Source of the DNA: Asterias rubens | Lineage: Eukaryota; Echinodermata; Asteroidea; Forcipulatida; Asteriidae | Assembly (NCBI RefSeq): GCF_902459465.1 | Contig: NC_047076.1 | Location: 4,291,488 to 4,355,487 of the forward strand | Direction: 5' to 3' | DNA length: 64,000 nucleotides | In this document: positions 23,501 through 35,500 of the stretch, piece after piece | Layout of the letters: each line of letters begins with the position of its first letter | Position numbering within the stretch: the stretch's first letter is position 1 | Notes under the pieces: model-generated | Databases searched by the model: none | What the model was told of the DNA's origin: nothing | What the model saw: only the letters and a program-made list of their open reading frames with translations | Position numbers and translations under genes: made by a program

Positions 23501-26500
23501 TTACAAAATGCAAATCATTTACGCCCTTTGACACAATAATTGTGAGTTTGGTACAGGCGTTGCGTGTGACGTGTGTGCAAGAAGTCAATCCGATATATTG
23601 AATACTGCAAAGCTTTTTGGGCTGTGATTTAATCAAGATATATAGGTTTTACATCGTTCAAATGAACTGCATACATCATGTTGTCTTGACGATTGTTTCA
23701 TGCCTGCCGTTCTACTTACTGGCATAAATATCGCATCTTTGACAACAGAATGCGGGAGAACTAGTAGCTGTGGTATTTGTATGTGGGATGAGGCTTTCGC
23801 TAGAGTTGCCGTCTACAATAAAGTGACACTCATCTGGTGAATTGGAGAACTCGTCACATGAAGAAACTTTTGCGTGTCTTCCTTTGTTGTCAATCAAACC
23901 CCACGTGTCTTCACGATATCCTGTATTGTACGCAGCTTCAAGTTGTGACGTAGTACACAACCGCATCCCACACAGATTGCAGCGGTTCTGAGCATCAGAC
24001 AGGTTAGCTACTGGATATGACTCTGCAGTTTTGAAGATGGGATATCCTGGAAAACATTGTGAGAAAACACGCCATTCTTAGACATATAACTTGTCAATAT
24101 TTTGCTTGTGTTTCCAAAGATGGTAACGCTACAATTATATATGATGCACAAATTATATGCATCTCTGTTATAGGTATTCCTGTTCACATACACAATTATA
24201 CATAACAGATAACTTGACAGCCACCTTTCCCTAAACCATTGTTATATTTATATAAAAAAAACGCAATCAAAGAAAACAAATATAATCAAAGAGTCATAAA
24301 CAACCATCGAAGATAATGTGATCTTTGTGCTTAAAGTGGTTTTAATGATTTTCAATGCATGGTTCTACTTACTTGTATCCACTTGACACTTTTGGCAGCA
24401 TATTGGATTTCCAAGCCAACCTGGTTTGCGGTTATTTGGAATCAAGCTTTTTGTGTAATTTCCATGCACTACAAAGTAGCACAAATTATTTTCGTAGTGC
24501 CATTCCCCACAGGGAGTGACCTTTGCCAATCGGTCCTTTGTATCGTACAGGTGCCAACCACTGTGACGAAACCCGGCTTCATAAGCTGCTCTCAACTGGG
24601 CGAGTGTACACAGCTGCAGACCACATTCTGCACACCGAGCTCGGGGTTGGGACTGTTCGTCATTCGGGTAACGCGCAATTGATCTCAATATTGGATAATC
24701 TGATAAAAAAACAAAAACAAATAATTTGTTAGGAGCAGATGTCATAAATAATGTAGCCAGCCATTGACGAACATGCAACGTTTGAAACACTCAGAGTTGT
24801 TTAGTTTCCTCAAAGCATTTCATATAGGCACCTTCAATCAATTATGACGTCATATTAATGCAAACACAATGTTACAAATGCAAACCTTAATTCCAGAAAG
24901 ACAACATAGTAAAACTTTGGGGACAAACCGTACACTTGCCCCTTCATATTTGTGAATTACTTCATGCGTGTTGGATACTGAAATTCGTGTTTCAGTTTGA
25001 GATACAACCAAGAAACCAGTGATAAGTTATTGAATAGTGACCCAATTTACCTGACATCATCGTCACAATAATCTTGAATGCGCCAATTTGTTTCAAAACA
25101 TTACAAAATGCAAATCATTTACGCCCTTTGACACAAATAGTTGTGAGTTTGGTACAGGCGTTGCGTGTGACGTGTGTGCAAGAAGTCAATCCGATATATT
25201 GAATACTGCAAAGCTTTTTGGGCTGTGATTTAATCAAGATATATAGGTTTTACATCGTTCAAATGAACTGCATACATCATGTTGTCTTGACGATTGTTTC
25301 ATGCCTGCCGTTCTACTTACTGGCATAAATATCGCATCTTTGACAACAGAATGCGGGATAACTAGTAGCTGTGGTATTTGTATGTGGGATGAGGCTTTCG
25401 CTGGATTTGCCGTCTACAATAAAGTGACACGTGTCTGGTGAATTGGAGAACTCGTCACATGAAGAAACTTTTGCGTGTCTTCCTTTGGTGTCAATCAAAC
25501 CCCACGTGTCTTCACGATATCCTGTATTGTACGCAGATTCAAGTTGTGACGTAGTACACAACCGCATCCCACACAGATTGCAGCGGTTCTGAGCGTCAGA
25601 CAGGTTAGCTACTGGATATGACTCTGCAGTTTTGAAGATGGGATATCCTGGAAAACATTGTGAGAAAACACGCCATTCTTAGACATATAACTTGTCAATT
25701 TTGTTTGTGTTTCCAAAGTTGGTAACGCTACAATTATATATGATGCACAAATTATATGCATCTCTGTTATAGATATTCTTGTTCACATACACAAAAATCA
25801 TTCACGGGTTTTAAAGGAACACGTTGCCTTGGATCGGACGAGTTGGTCTATAAACAGCGTTTGTAACCTTTTTTTATAAAATGCATGTTGGAAAGATGTT
25901 TTAAAAGTAGAATACAATGATCCACACAATTTTGCCTCGAAATTGCGTGGTTTTCCTTTTACTGTGCGAACTAACACGGTCAGCCATTTATGGGAGTCAA
26001 AAATTGGACTCCAATGAATAGCCGACCGTGTTAGTCGACGAGGTAAAAGGAAAACCGTGTAATTTCGAGGCATGTTTGTGTGGATCATTGTATTCGAATT
26101 TTACAACATCTTTCTACCCATATGCATTTTATAAAAAACGATTACAAACGCTTTTCAAAGACCAACTCGACCGATCCAAGGCAACGTGTTCCTTTAACAT
26201 AAAATCAAACATTATACATAACAGATAACTTGACAGCCACCTTTCTCTAAACCATTGTTAAATTTTAAAAATAAACGCAATAAAAAATATATATATATAA
26301 TCAAATACTCATAAACAACCATCGAAGATAATGTGATCTTTGTGCTTAAAGGATTTGGGTACTTTTTCAAAATGTCCATAGATTAACATTAAACTTACAG
26401 GGTTTGAAGATAATGATAGTAGAAAGCTTCCCTTCAAATATGACTTACTAAGGTGCTGTAGTTGATGAGAAATGAGTATAACAATGTCATGAAAATATGT

Positions 26501-29500
26501 TTGTAAATGATTAAAATAATTTTCGTCTCATGAGACGAAAATTATTTGTATTACATTGTTTTACACATTTCCCCAAAACTACAGCACCTTAGCACGTAAT
26601 ATTTTCAGGGAAGCTTTCTACTCTCATTATCTTCAAACTGTGGAAGTTTAGTGTAAATCTGTGGACATTGTGTTTTTTGTCCAACAAAAGTTACGTAGAT
26701 CCTTTAAAGTGGTTTTAATGATTTTCAATGCATGGTTCTACTTACTTGTATCCACTTGACACTTTTGGCAGCATATTGGATTTCCAAGCCAACCTGGTTT
26801 GCGGTTATTTGGAATCAAGCTCTTTGTGTAATTTCCATGCACTACAAAGTAGCACAAATTATTTTCGTAGTGCCATTCCCCACAGGGAGTGACCTTTGCC
26901 AATCGGTCCTTTGTATCGTACAGGTGCCAACCACTGTGACGAAACCCGGCTTCATAAGCTGCTCTCAACTGGGCGAGTGTACACAGCTGCAGACCACATT
27001 CTGCACACCGAGCTCGGGGTTGGGATTGTTCGTCATTCGGGTAACGCGCAATTGATCTCAATATTGGATAATCTGATAAAAAACAAAAACAAATAATTTG
27101 TTAGGAGCAGATGTCATAAATAATGTAGCCAGCCATTGACGAACATGCAACGTTTGAAACACTCAGAGTTGTTTAGTTTCCTCAAAGCATTTCATATAGG
27201 CACCTTCAATCAATTATGACGTCATATTAATGCAAACACAATGTTACAAATGCAAACCTTAATTCCAGAAAGACAACATAGTACAACTTTGGGGACAAAC
27301 CGTACACTTGCCCCTTCATATTGGTGAATTACTTCATGCGTGTTGGATACTGAAATTCGTGTTTCAGTTTGAGATACAACCAAGAAACCAGTGATAAGTT
27401 ATTGAATAGTGACCCAATTTACCTGACATCATCGTCACAATAATCTTGAATGCGCCAATTTGTTTCAAAACATTACAAAATGCAAATCATTTACGCCCTT
27501 TGACACAAATAATTGTGAGTTTGGTACAGGCGTTGCGTGTGACGTGTGTGCAAGAAGTCAATCCGATATATTGAATACTGCACAGCTTTTTGGGCTGTGA
27601 TTTAATCAAGATATATAGGTTTTACATCGTTCAAATGAACTACATACATCATGTTGTCTTGACGATTGTTTCATGCCTGCCGTTCTACTTACTGGCATAA
27701 ATATCGCATCTTTGACAACAGAATGCGGGATAACTAGTAGCTGTGGTATTTGTATGTGGGATGAGGCTTTCGCTGGATTTGCCGTCTACAATAAAGTGAC
27801 ACGTGTCTGGTGAATTGGAGAACTCGTCACATGAAGAAACTTTTGCGTGTCTTCCTTTGTTGTCAATCAAACCCCACGTGTCTTCACGATATCCTGTATT
27901 GTACGCAGATTCAAGTTGTGACGTAGTACACAACCGCATCCCACACAGATTGCAGCGGTTCTGAGCATCAGACAGGTTAGCTACTGGATATGACTCTGCA
28001 GTTTTGAAGATGGGATATCCTGGAAAACATTGTGAGAAAACACGCCATTCTTAGACATATAACTTGTCAATTTTGCTTGTGTTTCCAAAGATGGTAACGC
28101 TACAATTATATATGATGCACAAATTATATGCATCTCTGTTATAGGTATTCCTGTTCACATACACAATTATACATAACAGATAACTTGACAGCCACCTTTC
28201 CCTAAACCATTGTTATATTTATATAAAAAAAACGCAATCAAAGAAAACAAATATAATCAAAGAGTCATAAACAACCATCGAAGATAATGTCATCTTTGTG
28301 CTTAAAGTGGTTTTAATGATTTTCAATGCATGGTTCTACTTACTTGTATCCACTTGACACTTTTGGCAGCATATTGGATTTCCAAGCCAACCTGGTTTGC
28401 GGTTATTTGGAATCAAGCTCTTTGTGTAATTTCCATGCACTACAAAGTAGCACAAATTATTTTCGTAGTGCCATTCCCCACAGGGAGTGACCTTTGCCAA
28501 TCGGTCCTTTGTATCGTACAGGTGCCAACCACTGTGACGAAACCCGGCTTCATAAGCAGCTCTCAACTGGGCGAGTGTACACAGCTGCAGACCACATTCT
28601 GCACACCGAGCTCGGGGTTGGGATTGTTCGTCATTCGGGTAACGCGCAATTGATCTCAATATTGGATAATCTGATAAAAAAACAAAAAAATAATTTGTTA
28701 GGAGAAGATGTCATAAATAATGTAGCCAGCCATTGACGAACATGCAACGTTTGAAACACTCAGAGTTGTTTAGTTTCCTCAAAGCATTTCATAGGCACCT
28801 CCAATCAGATGACGTCATATTAATGCAAACACAATGTTGTAAATGCAAACCTTAATTCCAGAAATACAACATAGTACAACTTTGGGGACAAACCGTACAC
28901 TTGCCCCTTCATATTGGTGAATTACTTCAGGCGTGTTGGATACTGAAATTCGTGTTTCAGTTTGAGATACAACCAAGAAACCAGTGATAAGTTATTGAAT
29001 AGTGACCCAATTTAACTGACATCATCGTCACAATAATCTTGAATGCGCCAATTTGTTTCAAAACATTACAAAATGCAAATCATTTACGCCCTTTGACACA
29101 AATAATTGTGAGTTTGGTACTGGCGTTGCGTGTGACGTGTGTGCAATAGTCAACCCGATATATTGAATACTGCAAAGCTTTTTGGGCTGTGATTTAATCA
29201 AGATATATAGGTTTTACATCGTTCAAATGAACTGCATACATCATTGTCTTGACGATTGTTTCATGCCTGCCGTTCTACTTACTGGCATAAATATCGCATC
29301 TTTGACAACAGAATGCGGGATTACTAGTAGCTGGGGTATTTGTATGTGGGATGAGGCTTTCGCTGGATTTGCCGTCTACAGTAAAGTGACACTCATCTGG
29401 TGAATTGGAGAACTCGTCACATGAAGAAACTTTTGCGTGTCTTCCTTTGGTGTCAATCAAACCCCACGTGTCTTCACGATATCCTGTATTGTACGCAGCT

Positions 29501-32500
29501 TCAAGTTGTGACGTAGTACACAACCGCATCCCACACAGATTGCAGCGGTTCTGAGCATCAGACAGGTTAGCTACTGGATATGACTCTGCAGTTTTGAAGA
29601 TGGGATATCCTGGAAAACATTGTGAGAAAACACGCCATTCTTAGACATATAACTTGTCAATTTTGCTTGTGTTTCCAAAGATGGTAACGCTACAATTATA
29701 TATGATGCACAAATTATATGCATCTCTGTTATAGGTATTCCTGTTCACATACACAATTATACATAACAGATAACTTGACAGCCACCTTTCCCTAAACCAT
29801 TGTTATATTTATATAAAAAAAAACGCAATCAAAGAAAACAAATATAATCAAAGAGTCATAAACAACCATCGAAGATAATGTCATCTTTGTGCTTAAAGTG
29901 GTTTTAATGATTTTCATCTCATGGTTCTACTTACTTGTATCCACTTGACACTTTTGGCAGCATATTGGATTTCCAAGCCAACCTGGTTTGCGGTTATTTG
30001 GAATCAAGCTCTTTGTGTAATTTCCATGCACTACAAAGTAGCACAAATTATTTTCGTAGTGCCATTCCCCACAGGGAGTGACCTTTGCCAATCGGTCCTT
30101 TGTATCGTACAGGTGCCAACCACTGTGACGAAACCCGGCTTCATAAGCAGCTCTCAACTGGGCGAGTGTACACAGCTGCAGACCACATTCTGCACACCGA
30201 GCTCGGGGTTGGGATTGTTCGTCATTCGGGTAACGCGCAATTGATCTCAATATTGGATAATCTGATAAAAAAAAATAATAATAATTTGTTAGGAGAAGAT
30301 GTCATAAATAATGTAGCCAGCCATTGACGAACATGCAACGTTTGAAACACTCAGAGTTGTTTAGTTTCCTCAAAGCATTTCATAGGCACCTTCAATCAGT
30401 TATGACGTCATATTAATGCAAACAATGTTAAAAATGCAAACCTTATGTGCAGAAAGACAACATAGCAAAACTTTGGGGACAAACCGTACACATGCCCTTT
30501 CATATTGGTAAATTACTTCAGGCGTGTTGGATACTGAAATTCGTGTTTCAGTTTGAGATACAATCAAGAAACTTATTAAGTTATTGAATAGTGACCCAAT
30601 TTACCTGACATCATCGTCACAATAATCTTGAATGCGCCATTTCGTTTCAAAACATTATAAAATGCAAATCATTTACGCCCTTTGATACAAATAATTGTTT
30701 CCCTTAGTTGTATAAACAATAACGAGAAACGATTTACGAGTGCATTATATAGGCCTACTCAAAATCGACAAATATTCATGCCCATTGTAGACCAACAACT
30801 TATTTGGTACGTCCCATAAGCACGTTCCACAGTCTTGGCTAATTATGTATTGCTGGATTGCACATGGTGTCTTTGACCGTCATCTATGGTAAAAAGCAAT
30901 GAAAAGGTGCACGCGTGTATACGCGCTGCGCAAGACTGTCAGCCAATGATAGCCTTTCACGCGTTCACGTTTCACCAAAGATGGCGGCTATATAAGGGGT
31001 CTATATACTCACGCTGTTCTTCGTTGTCCATGGGACAACAGTACGCTGATCCATTGAAATTGGTGTTGGGAGTAAATGGAATGAGACTTTTGTTAGCATT
31101 GCCTTCAACGAAGGAGTAGCATTCATCTTCTGTGAGGAGACCATCACATGACGTCACCTTTGCCTTATGTTCAAGCTCGCTAGTGAAGCCCCATTGGTCA
31201 TCACGATATCCGTCGTCATGGGCATTTTTTAAATCATCCAATGAGCACAGCTGCTTCTCGCACTGACTGCAGGTACCCTCAGCTTCAAGGTGATTTTGAC
31301 TCATAACAGGGCTTCTAAAGACCGGGTTATTAACGAGTGCTGCAGAGACAAATGAAAACTTTGAGATTAACTACTCATATAAGCAGAACATTTAAGACGC
31401 TTTGTTCACTTCAAGAATCCCAAGAGAAGTGTATGGTGGCCCTGAAGGGACATCGCACATCGCAAATATCTTTGCAAATATTTGCGATGTCGCAAATATC
31501 TTTGCAAATATTTGCGATGTCGCAAATATCTTTGCAAATATCTTTGCAAATATTTGCGATGTCGCAAATATCTTTGCAAATAATTGCGATGTCGCAAATA
31601 TCTTTGCAGATATTTGCGATGTCGCAAATATCTTTGCAAATATCTTTGCAGATAATAATTTGCGATGTCGCAAATATCTTTGCAAATATCTTTGCAGATA
31701 TTTGCGATGTCGCAAATATTATTGCATACTTGATCGCATACTTCGTCGCATAGTTTGCATATTTGTGTCCGATATTTTTTCAAGAGCCTAGAAGGCTTCA
31801 TGACGTCAGAGTCGTGATGATAAAACTTTTTCTTGCGGCAGCCATTTAAATCCTCGGTTACCGTTCAATAAAATTTACAAATTTGGCTCTTTTGAGGGCA
31901 TTTTACTTCTAATAACAACAGTCTTCACCTGATATATCACCCACCGAGAAGGCGAACAATCTGCATCAATGATATTAGGGTAAGTTTTGATATAAAATGT
32001 GTTTTTTATAATAATTTACTTCGCGTTAAAAATTACGTATACAAGTACGTGTGCCCGACAAACTTAGTGCTGCATCTAATTCGTGAAAACTGTATTTTGG
32101 TTTTATTCTCCACATTAACTGATGAATATATAAGTTCCACTCGGGAATTATTTGACAGGATAATACTGTGAAAGTAGGGCCTGTCTTCTTAACTTGTTTG
32201 TGGTTTTATTTTTTGTTGGCAGTCATCAAATTCCTTGTCTGCTGATTTGAAAAAAAAATTGTTTTTGTTACTGTTTATAAAACAATAAATCCCCAGGCCA
32301 GGCCGAGAGCTGGATAGTGATATAAATTATAAATATTGTGGTTTCGTTCAAGGTAAATGTATTTTATTTTTAAATAAGCATTACATTAAACACTGTTGTT
32401 ACTTTGCGTTGTTCATTTTTTCGAGAAAGATTTTGTTTTAGGCCTACTCTATTTATAATAATATTCTGTTTAGCTGACTGATCATGCTGATGTACCACTA

Positions 32501-35500
32501 TTAGGTATTTAGTAATGAGTTTATTTAATAAATGAGTCTTCTAATGGAAATACATTTCTTGGCACTTAAAAAAGGTTACATAATTCTAAATTATTACATA
32601 AATTTAAATATTGGCCATGAATGAATGATAGTGATAAACCTGCATCAAGCAGGGGCTATGGGTTGGGGGGACTTTGCTAGAAGAATATCATTTGCTTTGT
32701 GGATTAAGGATTCCAACTTTTTTGTAGAAGAGGACTGCATTGATCAACATTACTTGTACTAACTTTCATTGTTTTATTTTATCATGTAGGCCTACAAGTA
32801 CAATGCACAGCTGGAAGAATGACTGTGCGGTGTGAGGAAAATCACCAGGCCGAGGTTCAAGTCAAATCATCCAATAAGGGCAAAGGGGTACTTGAACACT
32901 GCATAAATCTATCAGGTATGAATCACATAATTGATTTTTACCTAGACCCAGTAACTGATGGGGCGCTGTACTCCTTTTTCGAAATTTTGACATCCGACAG
33001 ACGATGTCAAAGTTTCGAAAAAAGGAAGCTAGTCTGACCGATAATGTCAAAATTTTGAAAAATGGAGTACAGCGCCCCAGTTCTTGGGTCTAGTTTTTAC
33101 CCACATACACCGATGTGTGTTATTAGCACTGTATATTCAGTACTTACCCGAGTTCTGTGAAAAAAATCACAGGCAAATTACTCATGGTAATTCGAACCCA
33201 TTGAGTGCATGCATGACCTTCGCAATTCTCGAGCAGTTTCATACTAAACTAGACCACCGAGATTGCCCAGTAGCTGAGGCAGTTCGAATCCTAAATTTTA
33301 GAAGTGGATACTGCAAATGATTTAATAGAATATTAAAATTTTCTGGGTTAAGAATATTAATTTTTATTTTTTATTTTTTACTCAGGTAAGTTTTGAGTAT
33401 AAAGTGCCAACACCACATCAGTGTATGGGTAAAAACCAAAATGAATACTATACATATCAAGACTGTGGCATTATTCACTCCGAAAAAGACGCCGGTTTAA
33501 ACCCACTTGTATTGTGCATAGTGTGTAATTACACCCCACGACCCACCCGTATACACTGTCACATTGCTGAACACTCGTCGTACGAAGAGTGTGCACAAGT
33601 CATCCACACTCATACCATTAACGGCATGCGGAGGCCGTGTACAGGTGGCGTCGTGTCGTGCGATGTGGTTAATTTTACGCAGTGTACAATGTATAATACG
33701 GGTGGTTTTTATAGTTTTTACAGTGGCGTTTTTTCGGAGTGAATAATTCGACTGCCTTAGCAAAGCTTAGCAAGGCTAACCCGACATCCTTTTGAGATGT
33801 TTCCGATCAGTGGTGATCTGGAGTTCGAGAGACTTCCAAGTCAATCCCCCCCTTGAATGTTTGTTTTTTATATCTAAAGGGGGGGGGGGGGGGTAAGAGA
33901 AAGAAAACTCTCTAAACCAGTATTAAATCCCAAGAGCTAAAACACAATTTTGTTTAAATACAATGATCACCCATATGGTGCTATAATTTTTGTATTTATC
34001 ATGTGGAGGGCTGCATTGACTATTTGATCATACATGTACTCAAGCATTGATTCATTGATCATACTCAAGCATTGATTCATTGATCATACTCAAGCATAGA
34101 TTCATTGATCATACTCAAGCATTGATTCATTGATCATACTCAAGCATTGATTATTTGATCATACTCAAGCATAGATTATTTGGTCATAGTAATAAGATTG
34201 TATCCTCATTTCAGTTACAAGGATCTGCAGAAAAGCGTCAATGTGAGAAGCGTAACATGTGCTAACCAGTTCCGCATCAAAGCAAAAAACATGTTAGTTC
34301 ATTTCAGAACAATATAAAAAGTCATCAGTAGGCCTGGACAACAAGTGAAGTTTACTACTCATATCAAATACATTGTAGTCATGACTTTGACACTATTCGC
34401 GACCAATTTTAAACTCCTAAGATTGCGGCAAGTGGTTTGTCGCAGGCCCAATAGAGCAAAATTTGTGCTAAAACTAAAAAGGATTGAAGTTGTTGGGAAT
34501 AGTCAAGAGCGACACAATTGGTTCACCAAGCAGTAGTCGCGACTAATTTTGTAGTCATAGTAGCACGTCGACTATCTGAGTACTTGAAAAATGATATTTG
34601 TAACTCAACTAGGCAATAAATAGTCACCACTTCGACACTAGTCACACTAGTCGCTCAGGCTTAGTCATCGGTAGAGGAAATATCACCTGTGATTCAGCAG
34701 AAGAAACTTCACCAGTGTCGATTAAGATATAAAGTTCAATTCTAACTCTGTATAAAAAGTAACATAAAGCAAACTGATCTGTCCTTATTTGCTAATGTTT
34801 GCTAGCACCTAGCTTGACAATTCCGAAATACTAACCTTAGGCTCTTGAAAAACTTCTCGCCACAAATATGCAAACTATGCGACAAGGTATGCGATAAAAT
34901 GTTTGACATCACAAATATTTGCAAATATATTTGCAAAGATATTTGCGACATCGCAAATATCTGCAAAGATATTTGCAAAGATATTTGCAACATCGCAAAT
35001 ATTTGCAAAGATATTTGCGACATCGCAAATGTTTGCAAAGATATTTGCGACATCGCAAATAATTTGCAAAGATATTTGCGATGTGCGATGTCCCTTCAGG
35101 GCCACCATAAAAGTGCTAACACGGAGCAATATTTCTTGGAGCCCAAAAGGCGGGCATATCAACAGCCGCAAAGTGACGGTAGAATAAATAACCCCAAACT
35201 CATTGAAGAATACTGATTTGGCAGGAAATTTATAATTTGTTTGTCTTAAAAACATTAATTTGGTCGCCTTCATATTATACTCCCGCACTTCAACACCACC
35301 CCCACATACATAGTAATTAATTGAATCAATGAATATTAAAATAACTCACAAAAGATAACCAAAGTGTTTGTGTGCTTTCACTTGCCCACAGGGGCTGCAG
35401 GCCTGAAGTGTTATAGTACTTGAGTGTGAAATTACCTTTTTCTAAAAAAAAACCGCGTTACTTGTTTTACTTAAATAATGTTGAGCAATTGCCGATAGTG

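Larger units (their letters stand above)
21167..30261 (-). repeat. Tandem A/B exon-pair array of the cysteine-module gene
   Basis: Type A exons end at 21167, 22775, 24373, 26746, 28344 and 29935, and type B exons at 22124, 23720, 25321, 27693 and 29283. Successive A exons are 1608, 1598, 2373, 1598 and 1591 bp apart. Introns are as similar as exons, so the duplicated unit is an A+B exon pair with both introns. The long interval is explained by two MITEs inserted at 25811-26197 and 26344-26710. Type A proteins are virtually identical; the last copy has PGWFGN where the others have PGWLGN. The exon-sized plus-strand frames opposite each A exon are antisense shadows. Confidence 0.92.
31424..35107. 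mobile_element. 3.7-kb foldback-like element with minisatellite inverted arms
   Basis: The left end TATGGTGGCCCTGAAGGGAC and the right end GTCCCTTCAGGGCCACCATA are exact inverted repeats. Each leads into an array of a 30-bp unit (GATGTCGCAAATATCTTTGC plus AAATATTTGC): left arm about 31424-31795, right arm about 34838-35107. Both arms end inside with a matching CAAGAGCCT segment. The ~3-kb centre has no transposase; it holds SINE and MITE pieces. Long inverted arms made of tandem repeats define foldback elements, including the TU elements described in sea urchins (established knowledge). No clear target duplication was found. It sits in the intron between exons 3 and 4 of the PAN gene. Confidence 0.75.

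Noticed and set aside
21153..30244. Recurrent plus-strand 107-codon and 66-86-codon frames
   Set aside because: They lie exactly opposite the A exons of the minus-strand gene and repeat with them. The minus frame has splice sites, conserved cysteines and phases; the plus frames have none.
20520..31339. Modules as classical Link (hyaluronan-binding) domains
   Set aside because: Only the LC..QL..AYE.G....GW stretch is similar. The cysteine number and spacing and the CCxxC end do not match the Link fold pattern.
31440..31760. CRISPR-like regular repeats
   Set aside because: Units are contiguous without unique spacers, in a genome with introns and SINEs, so this is a minisatellite.
31337..35288. 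Long open frames rich in FAKIFA/SQISLQ/ANICDV repeats on both strands
   Set aside because: The repeat unit is 30 bp, a multiple of three without stops, so several frames stay open at once. They reflect the minisatellite arms of the foldback-like element.
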